The translations under genes and the position numbers were made by a program. The notes under the pieces were generated by a model, which saw only the letters and a program-made list of their open reading frames with translations, ran no database searches and was not told where the DNA came from. Shown in pieces: positions 16,996-25,060 of a DNA stretch of 64,000 bases (position 1 is the stretch's first letter; the number at the start of each line of letters is the position of its first letter). Origin of the DNA: CBDBKE01 sp965218055 (GTDB lineage: Bacteria; Acidobacteriota; Terriglobia; JAJPHL01; JAPKYU01). Where the stretch lies: NCBI GenBank assembly GCA_965218055.1, contig CBDCKA010000001.1, forward strand, positions 620,001 to 684,000, read 5' to 3'.

Positions 16996-18345
16996 CTAAC
17001 GGGCGGTGCGCGCAGAAGTTCCCGCCTCGACCTGTTCCTTGGAACCGAAGACGCGGGCAAAAATGGTGTCCACGTGGCGCAGGTGGCGGCCGAGATCAAA
17101 GGCCGCTTCGATTTGCTTGCGGCTCAACGCAGCCGTAATGTCGGGGTCGGCCAACAACAACTGGCGAAAATCGCCGCCGCTATCCGACGCCTGCATGGCG
17201 TTGCGCTGGACCCAGCGATAGGCGTCCTCGCGCCGCGTACCCTTCTCCGCCAGGTCCAACAGGAGCTGCCCGGAAAAGATCAGCCCGCGCGTCATCTCCA
17301 GGTTCTGGCGCATGCGCTCCGGGTAAACCACCAGCTTGTCAATCAGGCTCGTGGTGCGTGCGAGCAGGTAATCCAGCAGGATAGTGGAATCGGGCAGGAT
17401 GACGCGCTCGACCGAGGAGTGAGAAATGTCGCGCTCGTGCCACAGCGCCACGTTTTCGAGCGCCGCCTGGGCGTTCGAGCGCACCAGCCGCGCCAGCCCG
17501 CAGATTTGCTCGCAGGTCACCGGATTCCGCTTGTGCGGCATGGCGGAGGAGCCCTTCTGGCCCGCGCTGAAGTACTCCTCGGCCTCGCGCACTTCTGTAC
17601 GCTGGAGGTTGCGGATTTCCAGCGCGATCTTCTCCAGCGTGCTGGCCGCTACGGCCAGCGTCGTCAGGTAGTAGGCGTGGCGGTCGCGCTGCAGAATCTG
17701 GCTGGAAACTTCAGCCGCCTGCAACCCCAGGCGCGCGCATACCTTCTCTTCGATCTCCGGACCCAGGTGCGCGAAGGTTCCGACGGCGCCCGACAGCTTG
17801 CCCACCTGCATTTGCTCGGCCGCGGCTTCCAGGCGAGCCAGATTGCGGTGGTTCTCGGTAAACCAGACGGCCAGCTTCAGGCCAAAGGTGGTGGGCTCGG
17901 CGTGCACGCCATGAGTGCGCCCCACCATAACGGTGTGGCGGAACTCGTGTGCGCGGCGCTCCAGCACCGCGCCCAGCCGCTCAAGGCCCTCTCGCAGCAG
18001 CGCCGAAGCATCCGAGAACTGAAGCGCCAGCGCCGTGTCTACCACGTCGTAGGAGGTGAGCCCGTAGTGCAGGTAGCGCGAGACGTTGCCGGGCTCGCCG
18101 TCCAGCGATTCGGCCACCGCCGTGGTGAAGGCGACCACGTCGTGCTTCACCTCACGCTCGATCTCGGCGATGCGGGCCACGTCGAAGCGCGCTTTCTGCC
18201 GCAGGATGTGGGCAGCTTCGGCCGGGATCAGGCCGGCCTCGGCTTCCACTTCCGCCGTCGCCAGCTCCACATCCAGCCAGCGGCGAAAGCGGTTCTCGTC
18301 GCTCCAGATGCGGCCCATCGCGGGCCTCGTGTAGCGCTCAATCAT
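16996..18345 (-). CDS. purB: Adenylosuccinate lyase
   Basis: PurB cleaves SAICAR and adenylosuccinate in purine synthesis. The 449-residue protein has the fumarase/ASL signature GSSAMPHKRNPVTCEQ (about residues 264-279). The N-terminus is RYTRPAMGRIWSDENRFRRW and the catalytic His region is MVGRTHGVHAEP. Length and start fit the short bacterial PurB. It is transcribed against alaS and back to back with selB, whose promoter lies in the 150-bp gap. Confidence 0.94.
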   Translation of the reverse strand: MIERYTRPAMGRIWSDENRFRRWLDVELATAEVEAEAGLIPAEAAHILRQKARFDVARIAEIEREVKHDVVAFTTAVAESLDGEPGNVSRYLHYGLTSYDVVDTALALQFSDASALLREGLERLGAVLERRAHEFRHTVMVGRTHGVHAEPTTFGLKLAVWFTENHRNLARLEAAAEQMQVGKLSGAVGTFAHLGPEIEEKVCARLGLQAAEVSSQILQRDRHAYYLTTLAVAASTLEKIALEIRNLQRTEVREAEEYFSAGQKGSSAMPHKRNPVTCEQICGLARLVRSNAQAALENVALWHERDISHSSVERVILPDSTILLDYLLARTTSLIDKLVVYPERMRQNLEMTRGLIFSGQLLLDLAEKGTRREDAYRWVQRNAMQASDSGGDFRQLLLADPDITAALSRKQIEAAFDLGRHLRHVDTIFARVFGSKEQVEAGTSARTAR

Positions 18346-18474
18346 CTCAGGTGCCGGGTCAATCAGGTACGTCCCGGCAAAGTGAGTCTACCATGGGAAC
18401 GTAGCGGAGGAGGTTCAGGGGCTGTCCCATGGACTGGCCACCTTCCCAACCACCACGCCGGCAAATCCCGCGGA

Positions 18475-18483
18475 TGCTAGAAT
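18475..18483 (+). promoter_or_regulatory. Predicted extended -10 promoter of selB
   Basis: TGC followed by TAGAAT forms an extended -10 box ending 12 bases before the ATG. Transcription would start about five to six bases before the ATG, so the mRNA would be nearly leaderless. Confidence 0.5.
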
Positions 18484-18495
18484 GAAAAATCTAAT

Positions 18496-20421
18496 ATGAA
18501 GCACGTCATCGTCGGTACCGCCGGGCACATTGACCATGGCAAGAGCGCCCTGGTGAAGGCGCTGACCGGCACCGATCCCGACCGGCTGGCTGAGGAGAAG
18601 CGCCGCGGCATCACCATTGACCTCGGCTTCGCGCACCTGGAGTTCCCCGCCCGGGCGGACCGCCCCCTGCTACGGGTGGCGTTCGTGGACGTGCCCGGCC
18701 ACGAGCGCTTCGTGAAGAACATGCTGGCCGGCATCGGCGGCATTGACCTGGTGCTGTTTGTGGTGGCCGCCGACGAGTCCATCAAGCCCCAGACGCGCGA
18801 GCACTTCGACATTTGCCGCCTGCTGGATGTGCGCCGGGGCCTGGTGGCGCTGACCAAGACCGACCTGGTGGATCACGACCTGCTCGAGCTGGTGCGGCTG
18901 GAAGTGGAGGAGTTCGTCGCCGGCTCGTTCCTGGTTGGCGCCCCCATCGTTCCGGTGAGTGCGCGCACCAGAGAGGGCCTCGACCGGCTGAGCGAGGAGC
19001 TGGCCCGCCTGGCCGCGGAGGCGCCGGCGAAGGACTCCTCACGCCACTTCCGCCTGCCCATTGATCGCGCTTTCGTGATGAAGGGCTTCGGCCCGGTGGT
19101 CACCGGCACCCTGGCCGCCGGCACGCTAACGAAGGACAACGAAGTGGAATTGTTTCCGATGCGCCGCCGGGTGCGTGTCCGCGGCATCCAGGTGCACGGG
19201 CAACTGGCCGAGCGAGCGATGGCCGGTCAGCGCACTGCGCTGAACCTGGCCGGCATCGAGGTCGCCGAGCTGGAACGCGGGATGAGCCTTGTTGCGCCAG
19301 GAATCTTCGATGCCACCCAGCGGGTTGAGACGTTGCTCCACCTGCTTCCTTCCGCTCGGCCCCTGAAACACCGGGCCCGCGTCCACTTCCACTGCGGGAC
19401 CGCGGCGGTCGTCGCCGAGGTGCGTCTGGCAATGGGAATGGAAAAGCTGGAGCCGGGCGCCAGCGCCTACGCCCAACTTCTGCTGCGACAACCGGCGCTG
19501 CTGCTGCCCGGCGACCGGTTCATCGTCCGGCAATTTTCCCCGGTTGTCACCATCGGCGGCGGGCGAGTGCTGGACAATCAAGCTTCACCGCGGCGCGCCA
19601 AGTCAGGCGCGGGGGGAGACACCGCAGAATTTCTGAAGATTCTCGAGACTGGCTCCGGCGAGGAAATTCTTCTGGCGCTGCTGGGGCGCGGTGTGCCGGC
19701 GGCGGACGCGGCGCGGCTGATCGCGCGCACCGGCTGGCTGGAGAGCGCACTGCGGGAAGCGGCAGGCGCGCTGGCTCGGAAGAAGAAAGTGGAGATTTTG
19801 TCCAATTCTCCGCTGGTTCTGGCGCACGGCGAGCGATTCCGCGCGCTGCTGGCGGAAGCAGTGACATTAGTCGAGAAATTTCACGCCGCGAACCCGTTGC
19901 TGCCCGGCATCCCCAAGGAAGAGCTTCGCGATCGTGGTTTCGGCCGTCTGTCGCCGTTGGTCTTCGAGGCTGCGCTGGCCCGCCTGGCCGCTGAAGGCCG
20001 TCTGGAAACTCAGGGCGAAATTGTCAAGCGGGCCGGGCGCCGAATCGTGCTCACCGACGAGGAGCAGCGCGCCAAACAGCAGATCACCGCCGCGTTTGAG
20101 AACGCCGGGCTGAGGGTGCCCTGGGTCAAAGAAGTGCTTGCCAAACTGCCGATCGAGCCGCCCCGCGCCCAGAAGATTCTGCGAATCCTCATCAAGGAAC
20201 AGGAGCTGGTCAAAGTGAGCGAAGAGCTGGTGTTTCACCGCAGCGCCATCGAGCGGTTGCGCACGCAGCTCACCCAATATAAAGCGCGGAGCGACCGGCT
20301 GAACGTGTCCAGCTTCAAGGACCTGGCCGGCATTACCCGCAAGTACGCCATCCCGTTGCTGGAGTACCTGGATCGGGAACGGGTCACACGGCGGGTGGGC
20401 GACGAACGGGTCATCTTGTGA
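18496..20421 (+). CDS. selB: Selenocysteine-specific translation elongation factor SelB
   Basis: SelB delivers Sec-tRNA to UGA codons marked by a SECIS element. The 641-residue protein starts with the GTPase G1 box GTAGHIDHGKSALVKAL. The switch region is RRGITIDLGF, G3 is DVPGHERF and G4 is TKTD. Domains II and III follow, then about 270 residues of winged-helix repeats that bind SECIS RNA. The lack of an EF-Tu-like ending and the long winged-helix tail separate it from other GTPases. selA, selD and the tRNA-Sec gene are not in the window. Confidence 0.93.
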   Translation: MKHVIVGTAGHIDHGKSALVKALTGTDPDRLAEEKRRGITIDLGFAHLEFPARADRPLLRVAFVDVPGHERFVKNMLAGIGGIDLVLFVVAADESIKPQTREHFDICRLLDVRRGLVALTKTDLVDHDLLELVRLEVEEFVAGSFLVGAPIVPVSARTREGLDRLSEELARLAAEAPAKDSSRHFRLPIDRAFVMKGFGPVVTGTLAAGTLTKDNEVELFPMRRRVRVRGIQVHGQLAERAMAGQRTALNLAGIEVAELERGMSLVAPGIFDATQRVETLLHLLPSARPLKHRARVHFHCGTAAVVAEVRLAMGMEKLEPGASAYAQLLLRQPALLLPGDRFIVRQFSPVVTIGGGRVLDNQASPRRAKSGAGGDTAEFLKILETGSGEEILLALLGRGVPAADAARLIARTGWLESALREAAGALARKKKVEILSNSPLVLAHGERFRALLAEAVTLVEKFHAANPLLPGIPKEELRDRGFGRLSPLVFEAALARLAAEGRLETQGEIVKRAGRRIVLTDEEQRAKQQITAAFENAGLRVPWVKEVLAKLPIEPPRAQKILRILIKEQELVKVSEELVFHRSAIERLRTQLTQYKARSDRLNVSSFKDLAGITRKYAIPLLEYLDRERVTRRVGDERVIL

Positions 20422-20468
20422 TTGCCGATTGCAAACCGCATACTGCGAATTCGTAATAACGCGGATGA

Positions 20469-20537
20469 GCCACAGAGTTACAGAGTACACAGAGATGAAG
20501 CCTTTACGTTTCTCTGGGCCCTCTGTGTCTCTTTGGC
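20469..20537. repeat. Imperfect inverted repeat (hairpin-forming intergenic element)
   Basis: The arms at 20469-20495 (starting GCCACAGAGTTACAGAG) and 20511-20537 match at about 21 of 27 positions when one is reverse-complemented, with a 15-base loop. The CACAGAG/CTCTGTG theme resembles dispersed palindromic elements seen in many environmental genomes. It lies between selB and mutS2. Confidence 0.6.
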
Positions 20538-20553
20538 CTTCTAAATCTCACTA

Positions 20554-23091
20554 ATGCGCGCCGATCTGGAGGTACTGGAATTTCCGGCACTGCTGGCCCT
20601 GCTCGGGCGGTATGCCAGCACGACGGGTGGCCGCAAGCGGCTGCTGGAATTGCACCCGCATCACGACCGGCAACAGTTGGAGCTCCAACTGGCCCGGGCG
20701 GGCGAGGCGGCCGACTATCTGCGCCCCGCGGCTGCGCCCGCCACGGCCGAACCCAGCAAGAGCAGATCGGGACCCGGAAAATCCGGCCCCCTGCTGCGGT
20801 TGGACTTTGGCGGCATCAGCGACCTGGAGCCGGTGCTAGCCAAGCTGCGCATAGAAAGCGCCGTACTGGAGCCTGCGGAAATCTCCGCCGTGTTGCTACT
20901 GCTGGACCGAGCCGGCGACTGCAAGAACATCTTGACGGCCCAGCGTGATCGCTTCCCGGCGCTGGCTGAGCTGGCCGCCGGGATTGGCGAATTTCGCCGC
21001 CTCCTCCGCGAACTGGGCGGCAAAATCCTCCCGGACGGCACCCTGGACAACCACGCCTCGCTGGAATTGTGGCGACTCCGGCGGGAAATCGAAAAGCAAA
21101 AAAGAGCCGTGCAGGAATCGCTCGAATCCTTCCTGCGGCGGCACGCGGAAGAAGGCATCCTGCAAGACGAGCTGGTCACGATCCGCAACGAGCGCTTTGT
21201 GGTGCCAGTGAAGGTAGGTGCCCGACGTCGACTGGACGGCGTGGTGCACGGGTCCAGTTCGAGCGGCCAGTCCTTGTTCGTTGAACCGATGGAAACTATC
21301 GAACTCAACAACGAACTGGTGGCCCTGATCGAACAGGAAGCGCAGGAGGTGCGCCGCATCCTGCGCGAGATGACCGAACGGCTGCGCGAACAGACCGGCG
21401 GCGTGCAACTGGCGGTGGAAATTCTCACGGAACTGGATGTCGCTTTCGCCAAGGGGCGTTTTGCGGTGGAGTTCGACTGCGTCACACCACGGTTCAACAC
21501 GGAGCCGCGCCTCTGCCTGCGCGAGGCGCGCCACCCACTGCTTCAAGAGGTGCTCCGCCGTCGCAGCAGCGCGAAATCTCGGCCGGGTGGGGCGCCTGGG
21601 CGGCCCTCTAGCCCGCCCTCCAGCTCGCCCTTCAGCCCACCCTCCAGCATCGTTCCGCTATCACTCGAGCTGGACCGGGAACACCGCCTCCTGGTCATCA
21701 GCGGCCCGAACACAGGCGGCAAGACGGTGGCGCTAAAAACCGCGGGGTTGCTGGTGCTGGCCGCTCAGGCTGGCATCCCAGTGCCGGCCGTCGAGGCCGC
21801 CGTGCCCCTGCTGGAGCAGGTACTGGCCGACATCGGCGACTACCAGTCCATCCAGGAGAGCCTCAGCACCTTTTCGGCCCACCTCACTAATATCCAACGC
21901 ATGGTGGAGCGGGTTGCGCCGGGAACGCCCAGCGGGCGCACCCTGGTCCTGCTGGATGAGCTGGGCGCCGCCACCGATCCTCATGAGGGTGGCGCGCTGG
22001 CGGTGGCCATCGCGGACTACTTCTCGCGCTCCGGCGCCTTGGTGCTGGCTTCTACCCACCATCTGGCTCTGAAGGCATACGCCACCAACACGCCCGGGGT
22101 GCTCAACGCGTCGGTGGGTTTCGATGAGCGCACGCTGCAGCCCACCTACCGGCTAACCGTCGGAATTCCCGGAAAATCTAGCGGGATTGCGATTGCTCAA
22201 CGGTTGGGTTTGCAGAAGGATATTCTGGCTCGTGCCCGCCAGGCGCTCAGCGCGCAGGACGAGGAGGTGTCGCGCCTGCTGACTGAGCTCCACCTAGCCA
22301 CCGAGGAAGCTGAGCGGCTCCGAGCCGAGATTGCAGCACGAGAGCTGGAACTACGCGAGCGCACCGCGCAGCTGTCCGCTCAGTGGGAAAAGCGGGAGAG
22401 CCGCCGCCTGGCTGAGATGGAACAGCGGATGGAGTCGGTGCTGGCTGGGTTCGACAAGCAAGCGCGCGACCTGCTGCGCCAGATTGACGACCGGCGCCTC
22501 CAGAAGCAGGCCGAGCGCCGCATTGCCCGCGCGCGCAGCGAACTGCGAGAGGAGTTCGACACGGCAGTGGTCGAGCAGCTAGGAGGTACGGCAGAGGAAG
22601 CGCAGGCCAGGGCCGAGAAAGCGCCGAGGCCGCTGCATGCTCTGGGAGAGGGCGACTTGGTGCGTGTCCGGGCTCTGGGACGCGAAGGAGTGGTGCGCCG
22701 GCGCCTGGACTGGAACCACCTGGAGGTGGAGGTGGGCGCCATGAAGATGAAGGTGGCTCTGGATCAGGTGGAAGCAGTCGCCAGACCCCAACCGAGCCCG
22801 GCCCCGGAAAACATCACGGTCCACGTGGAGGCTCGCACCGATGCTTCCCTCTCCGAGATCAACGTGATTGGCTGCACAGCGGAGGAAGCCCGCGAACGGG
22901 TGGACAAGTTCCTGGACTCAGCGGTGCTGACCACCATGCCGCAGGTTCGCGTGATCCACGGCCACGGGATGGGCGTGCTGCGCAAGACCCTGCACGAATT
23001 CTTCGGGAGCCATCCGCTGGTGGAGCGTTTTTACCCCGCGCCGCAGCAGGAGGGCGGCACCGGGGCCACCATCGTGGAACTGCGCGTATAG
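20554..23091 (+). CDS. mutS2: Endonuclease MutS2
   Basis: MutS2 is a MutS-like ATPase with a C-terminal Smr nuclease domain. It is linked to control of recombination or rescue of collided ribosomes rather than mismatch repair. The 845 residues show the lever/clamp region, Walker A ISGPNTGGKTVALKT near 382 and Walker B LVLLDELGAATDP near 466. A coiled coil (540-680) and the Smr domain (766-845, VIHGHGMGVLRK) follow. Just before the ATPase core there is a Pro/Ser-rich insert made of four in-frame 12-bp repeats (21601-21648). No SD is obvious. Confidence 0.93.
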   Translation: MRADLEVLEFPALLALLGRYASTTGGRKRLLELHPHHDRQQLELQLARAGEAADYLRPAAAPATAEPSKSRSGPGKSGPLLRLDFGGISDLEPVLAKLRIESAVLEPAEISAVLLLLDRAGDCKNILTAQRDRFPALAELAAGIGEFRRLLRELGGKILPDGTLDNHASLELWRLRREIEKQKRAVQESLESFLRRHAEEGILQDELVTIRNERFVVPVKVGARRRLDGVVHGSSSSGQSLFVEPMETIELNNELVALIEQEAQEVRRILREMTERLREQTGGVQLAVEILTELDVAFAKGRFAVEFDCVTPRFNTEPRLCLREARHPLLQEVLRRRSSAKSRPGGAPGRPSSPPSSSPFSPPSSIVPLSLELDREHRLLVISGPNTGGKTVALKTAGLLVLAAQAGIPVPAVEAAVPLLEQVLADIGDYQSIQESLSTFSAHLTNIQRMVERVAPGTPSGRTLVLLDELGAATDPHEGGALAVAIADYFSRSGALVLASTHHLALKAYATNTPGVLNASVGFDERTLQPTYRLTVGIPGKSSGIAIAQRLGLQKDILARARQALSAQDEEVSRLLTELHLATEEAERLRAEIAARELELRERTAQLSAQWEKRESRRLAEMEQRMESVLAGFDKQARDLLRQIDDRRLQKQAERRIARARSELREEFDTAVVEQLGGTAEEAQARAEKAPRPLHALGEGDLVRVRALGREGVVRRRLDWNHLEVEVGAMKMKVALDQVEAVARPQPSPAPENITVHVEARTDASLSEINVIGCTAEEARERVDKFLDSAVLTTMPQVRVIHGHGMGVLRKTLHEFFGSHPLVERFYPAPQQEGGTGATIVELRV
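21601..21648 (+). repeat. In-frame 12-bp tandem repeat in mutS2 (4 units)
   Basis: Four 12-base units of the type CCGCCCTCCAGC encode RPSS-PPSS-SPFS-PPSS at codons 350-365, between the clamp and the ATPase core. The units are diverged by one to three bases. Confidence 0.75.
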
Positions 23092-23139
23092 GATGCGTTG
23101 CCCAAATAACTATTCGGAAGCAAGTCCGCAAGCGCTCTA

Positions 23140-23853
23140 ATGCCACCTTCAGGGCAGCCGAGCAGGCCGCTTTACCGCGACGGGCAATATCTGGCTGCTA
23201 ATCCTTCCTGGGACGTCGAGGACTCTCCCTGGAAAGCGTCGCAAATCCTGCGAATGATTCAACGCAACAAGCTTTCGCCCAACATCATTTGTGAGGTTGG
23301 CTGCGGGGCGGGAGAAATACTCAAGCAACTCCAAGAGAAAATGGGTCTGGAGTGTTCCTTCTGGGGGTACGAGGTTTCTCCCCAGGCCTTCGAACTTTGC
23401 AAAGGGAAAGAGAACGAAAGGCTTCATTTCCTGCTAGTGGAAAGCTTTGAACCGGCCAATATTCAATTTGATTTACTGCTGGCCATTGATGTTGTTGAGC
23501 ATGTCGAGGATTATTTTGGCTTTCTCCGTGGCATCAGAGAAAAAGGCAGCTACAACATATTTCATATCCCATTAGACCTCTCTGTGCAGGGACTACTACG
23601 AGGTGTCCCAATGAAGGTGCGCAGGGAAGTGGGACACATCCACTACTTCACCAAAGAGACGGCGCTGGAGTCGCTACGCGAGGCCGGTTACCAGGTGCTG
23701 GACTTTTTCTATACCCCTGTACTTGTGGACCTCCCAGCAAAATCGTGGAAACGCGCGGTGGGAAAATTACCCCGGCGAGTCCTCTTTTCACTCCATAGGG
23801 ACTGGGCCGTTCGCCTGCTGGGCGGATATTCTCTTCTGGTCCTCGCAAGATGA
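23140..23853 (+). CDS. Class I SAM-dependent methyltransferase
   Basis: This 237-residue protein has motif I IICEVGCGAGEILKQL near residue 49 and the acidic motif II GYEVSP near 78. LLLAIDVVEHVEDYF near 115 places it in the UbiE/COQ5-like Methyltransf_23 group. The acceptor substrate is unknown. Its codons are visibly richer in A and T than those of mutS2 and other neighbours, which suggests later acquisition. It is a single gene with 48 bases to mutS2 and convergent with the DUF4380-like gene. Confidence 0.8.
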   Translation: MPPSGQPSRPLYRDGQYLAANPSWDVEDSPWKASQILRMIQRNKLSPNIICEVGCGAGEILKQLQEKMGLECSFWGYEVSPQAFELCKGKENERLHFLLVESFEPANIQFDLLLAIDVVEHVEDYFGFLRGIREKGSYNIFHIPLDLSVQGLLRGVPMKVRREVGHIHYFTKETALESLREAGYQVLDFFYTPVLVDLPAKSWKRAVGKLPRRVLFSLHRDWAVRLLGGYSLLVLAR

Positions 23854-23894
23854 GATCGGGTCCTGCCTGAAATTGCTCCCGCCTGGTTAGGGTG

Positions 23895-24887
23895 CTACCG
23901 TGAATCGCGCACGCGAGGCAGCACGACCCGGTCAATGGCTTCCTCGTCCCAGCTTTCCAGCTTAACGCCCTTGTAGAGCCACCAGCGCTCCCTGTGTTCC
24001 ACGGTTGCTCCCGGGGCCAGCTTGGTCAACGGGCTTAGGGTCTCCACCTCTAGCAGTTCGGGGTTAGTGAAAGTCTCGACCGAGCTGCCAAAATCGGGAT
24101 AGGTGGCGTCGGTGACTACGTCAAACTTCTTCACGAACAAATGGTCGTTGCGCAGGTAGGCCGACCACCCATCCGGAACCATCATGCCCACCTTCTGCAC
24201 ACCGGCCGGCCCGTCACCCTGTCGTAGCAGGACATACTTGAAGCCCAGGGTCCAGCGTGGGTCGCGAAAATCAGTGTAGGACCACAACACCAGGGGATGT
24301 GTAGGCTGCAGAGTGCCGGAGGATTGCTTGGCCCGCGGAGGCATCGGAATAATGGCGTGGCCGCCTGCTGCCATTACACTCAATGCCCAAGCCGCCAGTT
24401 CCACTGCCCATGGGTTCTTGTTGCGCAGCCGGTGCAGTACCTCGATCCGCGGGGCGTCGGCTGCCATCCGGATCTCGATCTCCTTTTGGATGCCCGTAGT
24501 CTCTTCCACCGGCTGGATCGCATGCAAATATCCGCCTTCAGCGCGCACCTCAATGGGGAAATTGTCCGGGAAATACGTACGGGGGTGCACTTCGGGAGCG
24601 TGCCAGAGTCGGTGCCCGCCGTAATTTCGCCATTCGTCCCCGCCGGTTTGGCCTACTTGATCGGCGTGTTCGTGGAACTCGTTCTCCTCGCCAACGAAAC
24701 CCAACCGGATGATCCGCGGTCCCACGTCGGCCGTCAGAATCAGCTCGATCTGACCATTGGTCATTCGGTAGGAGTTTGGCCACCCCTTGTAGGGCACCTT
24801 TTCAATCTCTACCTTGGGCTGGGCGCCGGCCAGGGCCGAAAACAGCAATAGCGTCCCACACAGCAATGAGAAGTTGAACTCTTGCAT
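23895..24887 (-). CDS. Secreted DUF4380-like protein (galactose-mutarotase-like fold)
   Basis: A 330-residue protein with a signal peptide (FSLLCGTLLLFSALAGAQ) and the opening pattern of DUF4380: YRMTNGQIELILTADVGPRI followed by IRLGFVGEENEF. That family is predicted to have a mutarotase-like beta-sandwich fold. It is often encoded with carbohydrate genes, but no reaction is established. GAGGAG six bases upstream of the ATG at 24887 sets the start; an open frame continues to 25529 but is unlike protein. Its promoter must lie in the 170-bp gap shared with the divergent transporter gene. Confidence 0.7.
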   Translation of the reverse strand: MQEFNFSLLCGTLLLFSALAGAQPKVEIEKVPYKGWPNSYRMTNGQIELILTADVGPRIIRLGFVGEENEFHEHADQVGQTGGDEWRNYGGHRLWHAPEVHPRTYFPDNFPIEVRAEGGYLHAIQPVEETTGIQKEIEIRMAADAPRIEVLHRLRNKNPWAVELAAWALSVMAAGGHAIIPMPPRAKQSSGTLQPTHPLVLWSYTDFRDPRWTLGFKYVLLRQGDGPAGVQKVGMMVPDGWSAYLRNDHLFVKKFDVVTDATYPDFGSSVETFTNPELLEVETLSPLTKLAPGATVEHRERWWLYKGVKLESWDEEAIDRVVLPRVRDSR

Positions 24888-24947
24888 CAGCAGTCTCCTC
24901 CAGAAATTGGGCAGGTCACTATAGCAGGAGTCCGGGGAGAGTATCAC

Positions 24948-25014
24948 ATGAGGCTTGAGCCTGGAGGCGGGAGACTTTAGGCTTGAGACTTCAGTCGTGA
25001 GGCTTGAGACCTCT
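24948..25014. repeat. Short dispersed repeats GAGGCTTGAG (3 copies)
   Basis: AGGCTTGAG occurs three times (around 24951, 24979 and 24999), each followed by C/A-CT-type sequence. They lie in the divergent promoter region between the DUF4380-like gene and the transporter. Confidence 0.55.
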
Positions 25015-25060
25015 GGCCGCAGGACTGCAACCAAAAAACTGAAGGCTGACACCACTTTCC

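Noticed and set aside
16984..18480. 498-residue forward ORF opposite purB
   Set aside because: It is the complement of the clear PurB frame, has no recognisable domain and is a high-GC shadow.
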